Below are positions 1 to 12,500 of a stretch of 64,000 nt of DNA, in pieces. Origin of the DNA: Ornithodoros turicata (Eukaryota > Arthropoda > Arachnida > Ixodida > Argasidae); assembly GCF_037126465.1 (NCBI RefSeq), contig NC_088203.1, positions 49,866,489-49,930,488 on the forward strand, given 5' to 3'. Position numbers and translations under genes: made by a program. A model generated the notes under the pieces. That model worked only from the letters and a program-made list of their open reading frames with translations, did not search any database and was not told where the DNA came from. Within the stretch, counting starts at the first letter, position 1, and the number at the start of each line of letters is the position of its first letter.

Positions 1-1680
1 GTGCGCTTACCGTCGCACATTTTTCAGCCTGGGCCGACTTCATTCTTTTTTTTTCGCTACAACATGTGTGTGGTAGACGGTTTACATGCAACTATAGACA
101 TACAAAGAGGAGTCATACACAAAAAGTACAAGTGAAAATATATTTATTAAAGCCAATAGTGCTGGGAATTGTAATGCCAATTGTGATGTCAAGGAAGGGT
201 GAAGGAGAAAAACCCAGCCGAAAGCATTCACGACCTGAAACAGAAGAAACAAAATGCAAGACAGTACATGTAAAGCATATACATATTTTATTCACTGTAC
301 CTAGCCATCTGATTCTGAAAGAAAACATAAAATCAACATTCATCTCATTGCTTACTAGTTTAATATTCCAACATGACAGAAACTTAATTAATCAGTTTCT
401 TATGAAGTGAAACATGACAGTGAAACAAACATTAATCAGTTTCTTATGAAAAGTTTCTTATGAGCATTAATATAGAACCAAACCGACATATCCTCCAACA
501 TGTAGGGAAATAGCTACACAGTATCATATCAAAACAAGTAACTGTCACCACATTTAATCAAAGAAGATATTCTTAATCAATATGATTACAGACAAAATTA
601 CAAGTTTTATTGTAAAAAGTCTAATATTCCTATACGTGAGAACCATCAGTGGAATAGTGGGAAGTTCTTACTAACACTACGAACATTGATGGAGACATAG
701 AAAATATGCACCGTTTTCATCTCAGTTTTCACTCTTTTCCTCACAGCCGGGAGACTGTATGCTTTATCCCATGCTTTATTACTCAAAGGGTTGGGGGCTA
801 TATTCCTTCGTCCAGCAAACAGAACGCTCTAGAGGTCAGATAAGATAGTTCAAAGGCGATATATTTTTATTGTGCAGTGCAAATATATGCCGATATTACT
901 CGTTGGGATCGCTATCCTTTCGCGTCCTTTCCTTGAAACGGAAATCTTTCGTCAAAGTGGTTGGCAAGTCGACTAAGTTTGTACAGATGCGATATTCTTA
1001 TTGAACATGCAGAGAAATTCCAAATTATTAAATGGTACCAACAATACTCAATCAAAAATGAGAAAAAAATTTAATTACATCAATTTTTGTAATATCTTGC
1101 AACAGAAAGTTCTAATGCACCACACAGAAATATCAAATGTGAAATGCAACTCGACCCATGTAGAAAAATCGCCAGAGAAGTCGGCCCAGGGTGCACAACG
1201 ATAAGGTCACGCTCAGCCCCGTCGGCCCGCTGGTATGCACCCGGACAGCCCAGTGCTTGACGTTACATACATCTATCAGAACTTTGTAATTAAAACATTA
1301 TGATGCTCACATATAATAATGTTATACTTTTTATAATAAAACTTGTAATTTTAATTGTATCGTATTGATTAAAAATATATTCTTTGATTAACTGTGCTAC
1401 CCTACTGATTAACTGAAAACTTGTATGTGTGATTACCTTTAATAAAAATATTGTGTATGATGTGTGATAATAATTCCTGGCAATAATAACTTTAATTAAT
1501 ATATTTTCACTTGTACTTTTGTGTGCGGCTGTCCTTTGCATGTCTATGCATGCATGTAAATCGCCTATTTCGCATCTGTTGTATCGGGTAAAAATACGAA
1601 TGAAGTCGGCCCAGGCGGAAAAATGACCAAAGAAGGTGGCCCAGGCTGAAAAATGTGAGGGTAAACGCGCACGCAGCCCT
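1..1680. repeat. Foldback repeat, left arm cut by window edge
   Basis: Bases 1 to about 660 read on the plus strand match about 1290 to 1680 read on the minus strand. Both contain the phrase TTTTTCAGCCTGGGCCGACTTC, then a tract ending in ACAAGTGAAAATATAT, then TTTAATCAAAGAA. The spacer is about 660-1290. The right arm continues beyond 1680, so the matching part of the left arm probably lies before position 1. I see no recognisable protein. This is a diverged inverted repeat, related by position and style to the foldbacks that follow. Confidence 0.7.
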
Positions 1681-1799
1681 ACCCCCGCCGATAAGCGCGC
1701 GGACAACCCTCCGCACACGCGCCGCGCAGGGAAAAATACGCGCAGGGCTCAGGGGCAAGGCCCAGGGGTCCATGTTGCTGAGCAGACAGCCCGCTCCTA

Positions 1800-4700
1800 T
1801 ACGACCAGACCAATTACTACTCCTTTCTATGCTCGTATACTCGTTGTCTGAGGCTACATGTGCGAGCAAAAAGGTGCGAAAGCCGGGGGGCAAAGTTCCG
1901 TTCGCGCACGACAAAGCACAAGACAGAACGCCTTTACGGGAACAGATATATGTTTTGATTGCATTCCTACCATATTAATGATTTTCTATCTTGCATTGCA
2001 GTTTAGAAAAACTACTACAAAAAATAATTTTAGGAGCCTATTAAAATTCTCCTTTCTATGGAAACAATAATTGTCCTGTTACCTGGATTAATCAAGCGCT
2101 CCAATTTTTTCTCTCTTCCCATTTCAGCCTTGTCATGCAGTGAAGCAGACTCACATCCAAAATAATTAATTCACACTGAGGGTGCCGCGCTTCAGGATTT
2201 TCCTGTCCTGCGGTCAGCAAGAATTTCTGCACGAATACCTATAACAGCTTACTTCTTCATACCGAGCTCCAAACAACATCTAACAAACAACCAGAGAAAC
2301 CCACTTCTCAGCTTAGCAGCAGCAAAAGCAGTGATTTGAGGAAAGAGCAGCAAAAATTGCGTGCACTTGTACTTGAGTTTAAAAACTGAAGCATATGCTA
2401 ATAAACTAAGAAAGAGACACTCATGCCTTATATCAGATAATTTTTGCATAATGCTCCATACACAGCCGCATTGCCCTTGCGTAAAGAAAGCACAAGACAA
2501 GGGCACACAAATTCCTTTAAGCGAGCAGGGAAAAGGCTTAAGACCTCAGGAATAATCGCAGAGTCACCACACACCGCTACGCGGCTAACACAAGATAACG
2601 CGAGAATAATAATATATAATTTAAGCGAGAAGGGAAAAGGCTTAAGACAGAGCGCTGAAGAATAATAGCGGAGTCACCGGGCATCGGTACGCGGCTAACA
2701 CAAGATAACAAGATAATAGCGACGGGTAAAATTGCAACACTGCTAAGCAAGCCCCAACGTGCCATGACGACGTCGCAAACCAGGAAAAAAGCACGCACAC
2801 GCAGACACCAGCTCAGGAATGCACAAGGAGAGATGCTTTATTGGAATTTCTCCTCCACGCTCACATACCAGCATTTCTACACAAATACTTATAGCTGCAT
2901 ACAGCTTACTCCATCAATATATCAAGCAAAGTGAATACTGACACTCAACAACATATAACAAAAAACAAACAAATTCCATTCTCATGAACTCTTCTCTGCC
3001 GAGCGGCTTTCCCCTCACCTACATTCTCAGTGAAATAAGAAAAGAACCGCGAAAAATTACACGCATTTGTGCCCCAATAGCTCTAACTGCAAGAAACCGT
3101 AGCGCACGCTAATAAATATCGGAGAATCACCGCTTATCGCTACGAAACTCGACGGCTAGCATGACAGCAACAAGATATTAGCGAAGTGTAAAAATTGCAG
3201 CAAGAAAGACACGACTGAACAAATCTAGACATGCGATATAGCATACCAAATACTGCTCATCGGGGAAAAGGCCTAAGCAAGCGACAGAAAATCATAGAGC
3301 TTACACAACTTCATTTTTCTATTTCGCGTAAACTAAACGCAGTCTGTTTGGAAAACGACGCACAAATTTTCTCAGAGAGCAGAGAAATATAGGAATTTCT
3401 ACTCCGTGCTCAGATACCAGCATTTCTGCTCAAAAACTCATGACTGCAAAATTAAACACTGCTTACTTCATCAAGATATTGAACACCAACAAAATCAAAC
3501 AAACAACCCCACTTCCACTGATAGAACAGTATTCAGCTTTTACCAGGATGCTTTCTTCTGCGTAAAAGTAGAGAAAATAAGAAAAGAGCAGCGAAAAACT
3601 ACACACACTTTTGCTCGCATACCTATAAGAGAAAAAAGCAAAATAACGAGGCGCACGCTAATAGACTGTGACAAAGACAGCAATTTCTGCTATCAGATAA
3701 TTATTGCATAATGCTAAATACTCAATTGCATTGTCCCTGCGTGAAGAAAGCACAGAAAAAGGACACACAATTTATCTTAGGCGAGCAGGGAAAGTCAATT
3801 CTAGTCGGACAGCTTAATACCATAACGTCTGAATTTCTGCAAGGAAAACAAAGCTTGAACAGCGCTACGAACGTGACAGATACCTACTAACAAACAAACA
3901 ACAACAGGACCGGCGTCGGGCACTCATAAAATACCCTGTCCAAAGCAAAGACTTCAGCAGGTTCGCGAGGCAATTCCATTAAAAACGCTCGTCCTATCCT
4001 ACAGATAGCAATGCAAAGGCGACTACCCTTATTTTTTAAACCACAATTTCACGCAATAGTACATAAATGTATCACTCGTGTCACACGAAAAGGCAAGCAG
4101 ATAGCACTTACTTGTCAAGTGGGGTCCCTGGTTCAGAAAAGCGCGCGCCTTCGCTAATATCTTGTTGCTGTCATGTTGTGCTAGCCGTTGAGTTTCGTAG
4201 CAATAAGTGGTGATTCTCCGATTATTGCTGAGCGGTTCGACTTAAGCCTTTTCCCTGCTCACTTAAGAAAATTTGTGTATCCCTGTCCTCTGCCTTCTTT
4301 ACGCAAGGGCAATGCGACTGTGTACGTGGCATTATGCAAGAATTATCTGGTGGCAGAAATGAATGTCTTTTGCTCAGTTTATTAGCGTGTGCTACGGTTT
4401 CTTGCAGTTACAGCCATTGGGGCACAAATGCGGTTCTTTTCTTCTTTCACTGCTTTTACTCAGAATGTAGGTGAGAGGAAAAAGTCAGCATCCAGGTAGA
4501 GCAGGAGAAAGCCTCTCGGCAAAGGAGAGTTCATGAGAATTGAATTTGTTTTTTGTTATATGTTGTTGGGTTCTCGATATGTTGATGAAGTAAGCTGTAT
4601 GCAGTATTTGTGTATACAAATGCTGGTATGTGAGCGTGGAGGAGAAATTCCAATACAGCACCTCCCCTTGTGCATTCCTGAGCTGCTGTGTGCGCGCGTG

Positions 4701-5640
4701 CGCATGTGTGCTTTTTTTCCTGGTTCGCAGCGTCATCATGGGCTTGTTTAGCAGTGTTGCAATTTTACCCGCCGCTATTATCTTGTTGTTATCTTGTGTT
4801 AGCCGCGTAGCGATGTGTGCTGACTCTGCGATTATTCCTGAGGTCTTAAGCCTTTTCCCTGCTCGCTTAAAGGAATTTGTGTGCCCTTGTCCTGTGCACT
4901 CTTTACGCAAGGGCAATGCGGCTGTGTATGTAGCATTATGCAAGAATTATCAGATAGCACAAATGGGTGGTTTTTTCTTAGTTTATTAGCGTATGCTTCT
5001 ATTTTTAAAGTCAAGCACAAGTGCGCGCAATTTTTGCGGCTCTTTCCCTTTTTCACCGATTGTACGCAGAAGAAACCCGCATGGTACAGCGGAGAAGAGG
5101 GTTTGTATGTTTTTTTTGTTTCTTAGATGTCATTAGGAGCAAGATGTGTTGATGAAGTCAGCTGTTATAGGTATTTGTGCAGAAATGCTTGCATCTGAGC
5201 GCAGGACAGAAATTCCTAGCACGCCACCCTCAGTGTAAATTAATTATTTTGGTTGTAAGACTGCTTCACTGCATGACAAGGCTGAAATGCGAAGAAAAAA
5301 AATTGGAGCGCTTGATTAATAGTGATCCAGGTAACAGGGCAATTATTGTTTCCATAGAAAGTAGAATTTTAAGGCTCCTAAATTATATTGAGTGTAGTAC
5401 GGACTTTTTGTGCGATGGCGTTGTCTAATCCTCCGTCGATCGCAAATGGAACTTTGCCCCCAGGCTTTCGTGCCTTTTTGCTCGCAGGTGTAGCCTCAGA
5501 CAGCGAGTATACGAGCATAGAAAGGGTAATATATTACATAAACCTGGTGATGATGTTGAGTGGTCACAATTATTATTTCAAAGATCAGTGGTAGTTTACT
5601 GGTGTTGTGATTTTAATGACCATGATGGGCCTTTGGGGTG
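1800..5640. repeat. Foldback repeat with about 1.4-kb arms
   Basis: The left arm (about 1800-3210) is the imperfect reverse complement of the right arm (about 4150-5640). Shared landmarks in order are a GCTAATATCTTGTTGCTGTCAT stretch, TTTTCCCTGCTC, the GCAAGGGCAATGCG segment, and GTGTAGCCTCAGACA followed by GAGTATACGAGCATAGAAAGG. The loop is about 3215-4145. The right-arm sequence occurs again on the plus strand at about 20480-22110, and the loop occurs inverted at about 19690-20480. No frame resembles a known protein, so it appears non-coding. Transcription through it would give a long hairpin RNA (inference). Confidence 0.75.
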
Positions 5641-7560
5641 AAAATCGCTAGTATGCACCGTGCTTATTTGTTGATTTTTAATGTAAGAATGAATATCATT
5701 AAGAGTAGGACAAAGGAACTAATCTTGCGATTCAATAAATAATAGGAGTCTTTGTCTTTGCCGCTGTCTCCTTCAGACAGGATGTGATGACGTCATGCAG
5801 TCTTTAGCAATGCATTGACCGTTACTGGAAAAAAGTGCAGGAATAGGAAAATGGTGTGCATTGTCCTGGACGGATTTATGATGAGCACTGTTTTTGAATA
5901 AGGGGAGTGTGTGTGTTTAGAAATAGTTTGACGCTGGTTTTCTGCTTTGTTCAAGTGTTTCTCTTCGCTTTTTCCCACCTTTTTGTCTGACAAACATGCG
6001 CTCACATCCCCTGACCTGTTCTGTCATGCTTTCCTTCTGCATGTAGTTTTTTTTCTTTTTGACAACGAACATTCTTGTCTTGACGATAGTGCTGCCCTGA
6101 ATGGGAGTAGTGCTATTCTTAATAATTTTGCGATTCGTTTAGTTCAGAGAGTAACCGCAACGGGGCAGGTGCATGGCTTTATCCAGTCGAGGAACAAAGC
6201 GTCATTATTCAGTTATCTTCCTGGCTCTCGGATCGGACGGACATGTCTCGATTAGCTCGTTGTATGTAGCCATTGATGGTGTTAGGATATTTTGTTCTTT
6301 TGCGAGTCTCATTAAGTAAGACTACAATCAGCTTTCATGCATGGTGTTTTTCTGCAATAATTTCCTATGCAATCGTTACAGTAGAAGAAAGGAAATAATC
6401 TTAGGATAGTGATTCAATAAATAACAGGTCCCCTGTCTAGAGCGAACCCGTTCTTGAGCCACGCAGGTGCATGATGACGTCATACCGCGACTCTATTGTT
6501 TCAGGTGAACCTTGAGCATTAGTGGAAAAAAACAGTGTAGCCCTGAGACAATAGGCTGACGTCACGACCAATGAACAAGGCCTGCAGAAGGCGCCAGGAT
6601 TCACTTGTCTCTTGGACATTGGCGGGTGTGGGTCCGTTAATTCTGTTCCTAGCATGTGTGTTAGCCGTTAGTGGACAAGCGTAGTCTCGGTGGGATTCGG
6701 TTTACCTCTGACAGGGTACAGATGTATGGTTTCGTCACTGGTGTATGGTGTGCGACGATTCTGGTGGATTTTGTGTTGAGCGGACGTACAATGAGGGAAT
6801 GCAGTGTACGTGTCCGATGATGATGTGTGTCTTTTTCACTCTGTTCAAATGTTTTATTATCAAAGCATTACGATTCAGTTCGTGCCTGGCTGTCAGATGG
6901 AGTTGACGCATCGTTCCGCGCGCCTCATACTCTGTGTTGATTTGGTGAGTGCCTAGTCCGCTTATTAGCCATTGATGGAGTCACGTGTTAGGATATTTTG
7001 TTCTTTTGCAAGTCTCATTTAGTAAGACTTTCGAATTCGCAATAATTTCCTATGCAATCGTTATAGAAGAATAAAGCAAATAATCTTGGGATAGTCTCAT
7101 TAGTAAGACATTTTTATTCCTACGATCAGTTTTCATGCATGGTGATCTTCTGCAGTAGGTTTTCTATTTTTATACAATCAACATAGTTGTAAAAATGAAA
7201 TAATCTTGGGATGGTGATTCAATTCAATGCGCCCTTGAACCGTACGGATGCATTCTTGGGTGATGACGTCATGCTGCGGCACTATTGTTTCAGGTGGACC
7301 TTGTCCAGTTGAGCATTAGTGAAAAAAAAAACAGTGTAGCCCTGGGACAATAGGCCGGCGTCACAAGCAAGGCAAGGAGAGGGCGGAGGAATCCAGTTCT
7401 CTCTTAGCCTCTCGCAGGTGGCGCTAGGAGCGCGCTGATTGCGCTACGAGCGCATGCGTAGTGGTCGCGGAGAGGCGCCTGTGTCAGTCGGTCGCTGGCT
7501 CTCGTCAGCAGAAGATGTGCGGTACGTCGCTCCATCGTCTCCGCTCTGCGTCACTTGATC
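5640..7560 (+). repeat. Diverged repeat modules with TGACGTCA sites
   Basis: This stretch repeats a module built from AATAATCTTGGGATAGTGATTCAA or a variant, a GTCCCCTGTCTAGAGCG segment, TGACGTCA, and a GACAATAGG segment. Module copies start near 5690, 6360, 7060 and 7190. The same modules recur at 22170-24080 on the plus strand and at about 18290-18560 on the minus strand. It follows the right arm of the preceding foldback in the same order as at 22.1-24.2 kb, so both places are copies of one long repeat family. No protein is recognised. Confidence 0.7.
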
Positions 7561-7929
7561 CCTGGACGCTCCGTCGCTGCGGGGGAAAAGGTGGGTGATT
7601 TGCCGATGTTTGCGCCTTGTTTTACCGCGCTCGTGTTAAGCCTTTTCTCGCATGTTTGCCGTACGTGCATGTTTAGACTTGTTTAGCAGTGACCAAGCCT
7701 TTTGTTCGTGTTATCGCATGTTTAGCGTTGTGTGACTAGTATTTTTGTGGTTCTTGTCTTGTGCTAGCCGTTGAATTCTGTAGGTGATAACGCTGTGGCT
7801 AGGCCTAGTCGATTGCCCCGATGTGTACTGTTTTCTCCGTGCCGTTTAGTAGTAGCGGTTAGGCCTTTTCCACGCGCTCTGGCATGCTTAGACTTGTCGA
7901 GCAGTGTGGCAATTTTACCTTAATTAAAT

Positions 7930-8050
7930 CCACGGAAAATATTGCATTAAGTTAGATTTTGCACTATTTAATAATTTAAATTTCTTAAAAATTTAAATAA
8001 TTTTTAAGTAATTTTAAAGTAAAAAGTGCAATAGTGCAATATTTTCTGTG
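7930..8050. mobile_element. Short AT-rich palindromic element (MITE-like)
   Basis: About 121 bases, nearly all A/T, begin CCACGGAAAATATTGCA and end TGCAATATTTTCTGTG. The two ends are inverted repeats and the centre is built from TTTAAATT-type words that also pair. It is too short to code. I cannot see a clear target-site duplication, so the superfamily is not assignable. Confidence 0.5.
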
Positions 8051-8097
8051 TAGAAGTCGGGTTGAATACTCTTGAGCAGACATGGGAGCAGGAGGAA

Positions 8098-8704
8098 TCA
8101 GAGGTGGTACGCTACATTCGTTACAGTCGGTGAGGCCGCTTCCATGGCAGTGTCAGCGAGAGTGGCTAGCTCGTCTGTGGATAGATTCGAGGTTGCGGCG
8201 AGAACCATTTGAACGTTCCGCGGGAGTCTTTGTAGGAACAGCTCCCGGATGAAACTGTCACTGGTTGATGATGCTCCATCGCCGAGTAGTTGCTTCATAC
8301 GGCGCAACAGTTGTGTAGGGCGTCTGTCGCCGGGCTCTTCGGCCGATAGAAGTTGTTGAAGGCGCGCGCGGTCCGAGCAGGTCGTTCGCTTGAGCAGGGC
8401 AGCATTTTTGGTTTGGCGTCCGTTCGTTTGACGGGATGTCCATGGGAGGTGAAGCAATGATGTCGTAAACCTCCTCGGCCGCAGATGGGGAAAGCACGGA
8501 AATGACATGATAGAACTTCGTGGATTGTGCAGTAATGCCAGCGAGATGCAACTGGGCTCCGGCTTGTATGAACCAGGTGGCAGGGTTCCGATCCCAAAAG
8601 GGTGGGAGCTTGACAGTGACAGCGGTGACGGTAGCGGACCGTCGAGCGGGGCTGAAGGGGGCGGTTAGTGGTGCGAAATTGGGATCGCCGTCTCCTGTAG
8701 ACAT
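8098..8704 (-). pseudogene. Ty3-type retrotransposon gag, frameshifted
   Basis: Read on the minus strand from an ATG at 8704, the product starts MSTGDGDPNF. It has the VKLPPFWDRNPATWF segment and a following region with LSPSAAEEV. This is the N-terminal gag signature of the arthropod retrotransposon domain usually called DUF7041. Near 8410 the frame changes. The other frame then supplies the next part of the domain (LQQLLSAEEPGDR, LLRRMKQLLGD, LFLQRLPRNVQMVL). So the copy is broken by at least one indel. The frame ends at about 8098 with no zinc knuckle, protease or RT downstream. No LTR pair is recognised. Gag would form the RNA-packaging particle; here it is a dead fragment. Confidence 0.75.
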
Positions 8705-8809
8705 GATGATGTGGTTAAAGCAGGTAAGACGCACTGTTCTGTCGGAGGCCAGAACAGGTCTGGCCCATTTCTCGCGCCAGGGGCGCTGGCAGTGTGGCTG
8801 CCACACCCG

Positions 8810-10740
8810 TTACGACTTCTTGAATTCAGCATTATGTATTCGATGCACGGCGATTTTTACATTTATTTCACTTCACAAAATAGTATAGATTATCATAGCT
8901 ATGTGTAACTTCTGTACGTGTCTCCTCTTATATTAACCTCTGTCAAGTAGGGTAGGGTCCTGTGGCTACCAGGGGTAAACAGCGCATGTCATCATAACTT
9001 CTCTATCATTTATTGTTGTTGTAAGTGCTTCCGAATTTCGAGATATAGATATTAACAAGAACAGATAAAGAGAAACATGTATCAGTTTTCAGCGATTTGA
9101 GCACGCATTTGATTCACACATCACAGACAACTGCTTGCTCACACCTGTCGCACTTAGTCTAAATTGTATTATGCTGCGGGTGTCCGTGGGAGAAGATGAA
9201 AGTTCAGGGAGTTCAGCCCTGCTGTGTGAGTCAGAACAGCCCTCTTGTGATTTGTAGTTGTTGATTGCAAAATTTTCCGAAGTTAAGCAGCAGGCACTTG
9301 TGCTGCCGTTCGGCAAACACTGATCCCTATCTTGCGTTTCCTCTCCCTTTTTTATTTGGTCTAATAAATATATCCCCCATTTTGCCCGCGAAGAAACGAC
9401 TAGTACTAGTAGAAAGGAGATATTACTCTTCTTCTTGCAATCTGGAATGATATGCTTGGTTTGACAAACGAACAAAAGCTTTCCTTGCCGTATGACGGAT
9501 ACCCAGCGCTGTCGGTGATCGGTTTCCCTATTTTGGCCAGGGCAGTGCCAGTGCCGTTCATTACAACTCTGGCCCGGGGAAGCGGTGAAACTTCAGACAC
9601 TTCCCCCTTTCGAGAGGAAGAACTACCTGAATGCACTCAGTGTAGCGAACCCTTGTCGGTTTTACACAAACTCATCTCATGTCCATCCAGCAAGGCTATG
9701 CAGCACTACGCGTAAAAAACTATTACCTACGAGCACATGCGCACATTCCACATCACTCCACAGCTAGAAGAATCCCCAGCGGCCAGCGCGCGCGAAGAAG
9801 CGACCTTCTCACGTGACATATGACGTTCGCCGAGAGACTCCCGTGTGACTCGCACTACAGCCGAAAAGGGTCTCCCATGCACACAATAAGCGCAACATCC
9901 TGTGAGCGTGGTAACCTTCAGATATATTTCTGCATAAGAAACAGGCATTGCCGCATGAGGTGAGCCGTTCGACCACTGACCTCCATACTGGTGGATTCAG
10001 TCATGAGTAAATGAGTTATTCAAATAATCAGTGAATCGCAGTTACAGTAACTCTTTTCGAAGTGGTTACAGTTACAACGTCGGCGTAACTTGAGAAAGCG
10101 TTTTTGATAAACGAAAGCCGAATAAATCAAAACTCAACAATCAAGAAATGTCCAATCATAGTTACACGATCTTATAAATGGATGATTCTCCCCGAGCCAA
10201 AATAGCATACCTAGCATTACCTAGATACTGATACTTTCTTCTGAAAAGTAATTACCCCAGTAGCTATTTTCTACTTTCGGAATTATTTTTTTCGACAACA
10301 GAGATGTCTTCTGCTTTCGTTGCTGCTGGTCCTTCCCAAGACGGGGCCTTGATATAGCAAATTTCATTAACACCACTTCCGATGAAGCATGCTGTCATTT
10401 GGTGCTCCCCCCTAGTCGTCTGCTGCAAAGAGCGCCTGTTTCTCTCCCTATCTGCCGTTCAAGTGCAGCGTCTCTGCAACTGTTTCCGCACTCGAATGTC
10501 GTGCCGAGGAAGCTCACCATAGCTACTCCGCAGGAAACTCACGAACTCGTGTTTTCGTTGAGAAGGTTGGGGTCGCGCATAAACAGAAATTCCATTCCAC
10601 GTATGTGTAAGGCTAACTGGCCCGATCAATTTCACAATGTTTTGTTTACTATCATAGGTTTCCATCATATTCAATAGTCTCATACTCCTACGGAAGTGCT
10701 ATTGCCGGTCTATGATACGATTGAGTTAACTCACCATTTG
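8810..10740. other. Gap: mostly unassigned sequence
   Basis: No gene is supported here. At about 10010-10110 there are several GTAAC/GTTAC words (AGTAACTC, GGTTACAGTTACA, CGTAACTT) of the kind seen at the ends of hAT-like non-autonomous elements, but no complete element is visible. An open frame at 9452-9715 ends in a Cys/His pattern that could be a LINE tail, which I could not confirm. Confidence 0.4.
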
Positions 10741-10747
10741 TTCTTAG

Positions 10748-11131
10748 GTATTTTGCCTCCAACAGAAGGCACTGCTGTCATCTGCGGCTTTGATGTCGTC
10801 AAGAATACTGCAAGTGCACAAAAAAATATCGCCCTGTGCCCGCAGTTCGATGTTTTCTTCCCAGAACTCACAGCGCACGAGCACTTGGCTTTTTTTGGTT
10901 CGGTAAGTTACCGGAAGGTCCGATTGAAGAAATAAATGCAGCTTTCTAGAACATGCAATGATTACTGTGCAGCTTAGAGCCCAGTTGTCTGGCAAGGATT
11001 TGGAAGCGCGTGTATCCAACGTTCTGGCTAGCGTGAACTTGACGCCCAAGGCTAATGAACTGGCGAAAGCGCTCTCCGGAGGCATGAAGAGGAGACTGAG
11101 TGCAGCCATTGCAATTGTGACTCAACCGCAG
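10748..11131 (+). CDS. ABCA-type ABC transporter, two internal exons (partial)
   Basis: Two exons are joined by a 70-base intron. Exon A is 10748-10902 (acceptor TTCTTAG, donor GTAAGT) and exon B is 10973-11131 (acceptor CTGTGCAG, donor GTACGT). Phases agree: 155 nt ends on a codon boundary and 159 nt is whole codons. Exon A encodes the stretch after Walker A (PPTEGTAVICG) and the Q-loop region (ALCPQFDVFFPELTAHEHL). Exon B carries the ABC signature ALSGGMKRRLSAAIA. This pattern is typical of ABCA lipid exporters, which are membrane proteins that use ATP to move lipids. Neither the Walker A exon upstream nor the Walker B (DEP) exon downstream is found, and a LINE lies 1.4 kb downstream. It may be two exons of a large gene with long introns, or a decayed duplicate. 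No internal stop is present. Confidence 0.8.
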
Positions 11132-12500
11132 GTACGTAATTATAATTGAACCTCTGTATGCAACATTGGGTTAAGTCGAATTAGCCCCTTTTTAGTATTT
11201 TTGTTGCAATGAGATATACATACCAGTGTGTACGTAGCAAAGAAAATTTAGGACCGTGTTGCAATTTATTAACTCGTTATAGGAGGGTAAGAAACGAGAA
11301 ATGCATGCGCGTCCGATCAGGCCCCTCTTCTACTCACGCATACCAATGGTGTAGCTTAAATTTTGCTACGATGCGGAAATGAACTTCCACTCGAAAAACA
11401 TGTTCTTCCTACCTCACGTGACCGTGTCGGGAAAACGTGTGCACAATGCTAATAAGTCGTATTTAGCTGACCATACAGAACATTATTTTCAAGATTGTGC
11501 TCGTTTAGCAGCACGGTAATCACGATCTAGGCTGCTCCACTGCACAAAGGGAACTTCTTGCCCGTCTTGCGTCACGAGTAGTGCACATGAAAACACAGGT
11601 CAATGACACGGCATCATAACGGTGAAGTCATATTTTATTAGCCGAGGAGCAGAAATGAGCAAATTGGAAGTCGATGCTCGCGAAAGCTACAGACGGGACA
11701 CAGGGCAGGTGCTAAGGGTTGTGGAAACCTCAGTTCCCACAACCCTGGGGCGTCAGCCCGTCCGTTCAGCCCGCGAAGGAACAAGCAGCAGAACAGGTTC
11801 AAACAAACAAGATGGTTTATTGTACCTTTGACAGAACCAGACCTCCGGCTTGCATCCAGCAAAACCAACTGCCCCTCTTCCTCTTTCCGCCCCGCTTTTT
11901 CATCCATCAGGGAACGCCCCCACAGTCCCGACGGGTTCCCTCCGGTGTCGCTATCAGTCTGTGGAACCACTGCGATGTGGTTGCCACAGGATGTGCGGGG
12001 CCTGAGGCGAAGGCACATCGCGGAGCCTGTTTCACACCAGCAGTAATGAAAAGATAAGAAATTATAAGATTTTCGCAGTGGGAGATTTTAGCAGTACGGG
12101 ATGACGGAACGGCACATAACATATTCTTCTCTCCTTTATGTTTTAGCCGAAGATCGCGCGTGCGATTAAGTGCATACTTGAAAATCCTACTTCCATAATC
12201 CCTAGTTGAAGGCTTCGTGCACGAGGCCTATGCAACCGCGTGGCCTAACTCTTTGACCTTACCCGCCCCCCTCCTCTATCGCCGGCCCTGATGGGACAAG
12301 AAAAGGCCCCTTTTAGCTCGACCACATCTGCAAAACAGCGTCTCACGTCTTTAAAGCAACGTGCAGAACGTCAACACGTTACTTCAAAGCCCAGACAACG
12401 TCTGTGCTCTTCCTGGTGTCACAGACGAGAAAAAATATTGCTTAGAAAATGCCACGCGAAAAACCCATACTGTCCTCAACTTGCCCTATGCTAGGAGGTA
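11132..12500. other. Intron or intergenic stretch after ABC exons
   Basis: No convincing exon is found here. Several open frames on both strands overlap at 11620-12120, but none resembles a protein I know. The Walker B exon expected next for an ABC transporter is not visible before the LINE remnant begins. Confidence 0.4.

Noticed and set aside
9452..9715. Cys/His pattern (CTQCSEPLSVLHKLISCP) resembling a LINE C-terminus
   Set aside because: Too short, and there is no RT or RNase H in the same frame or nearby on this strand before it.
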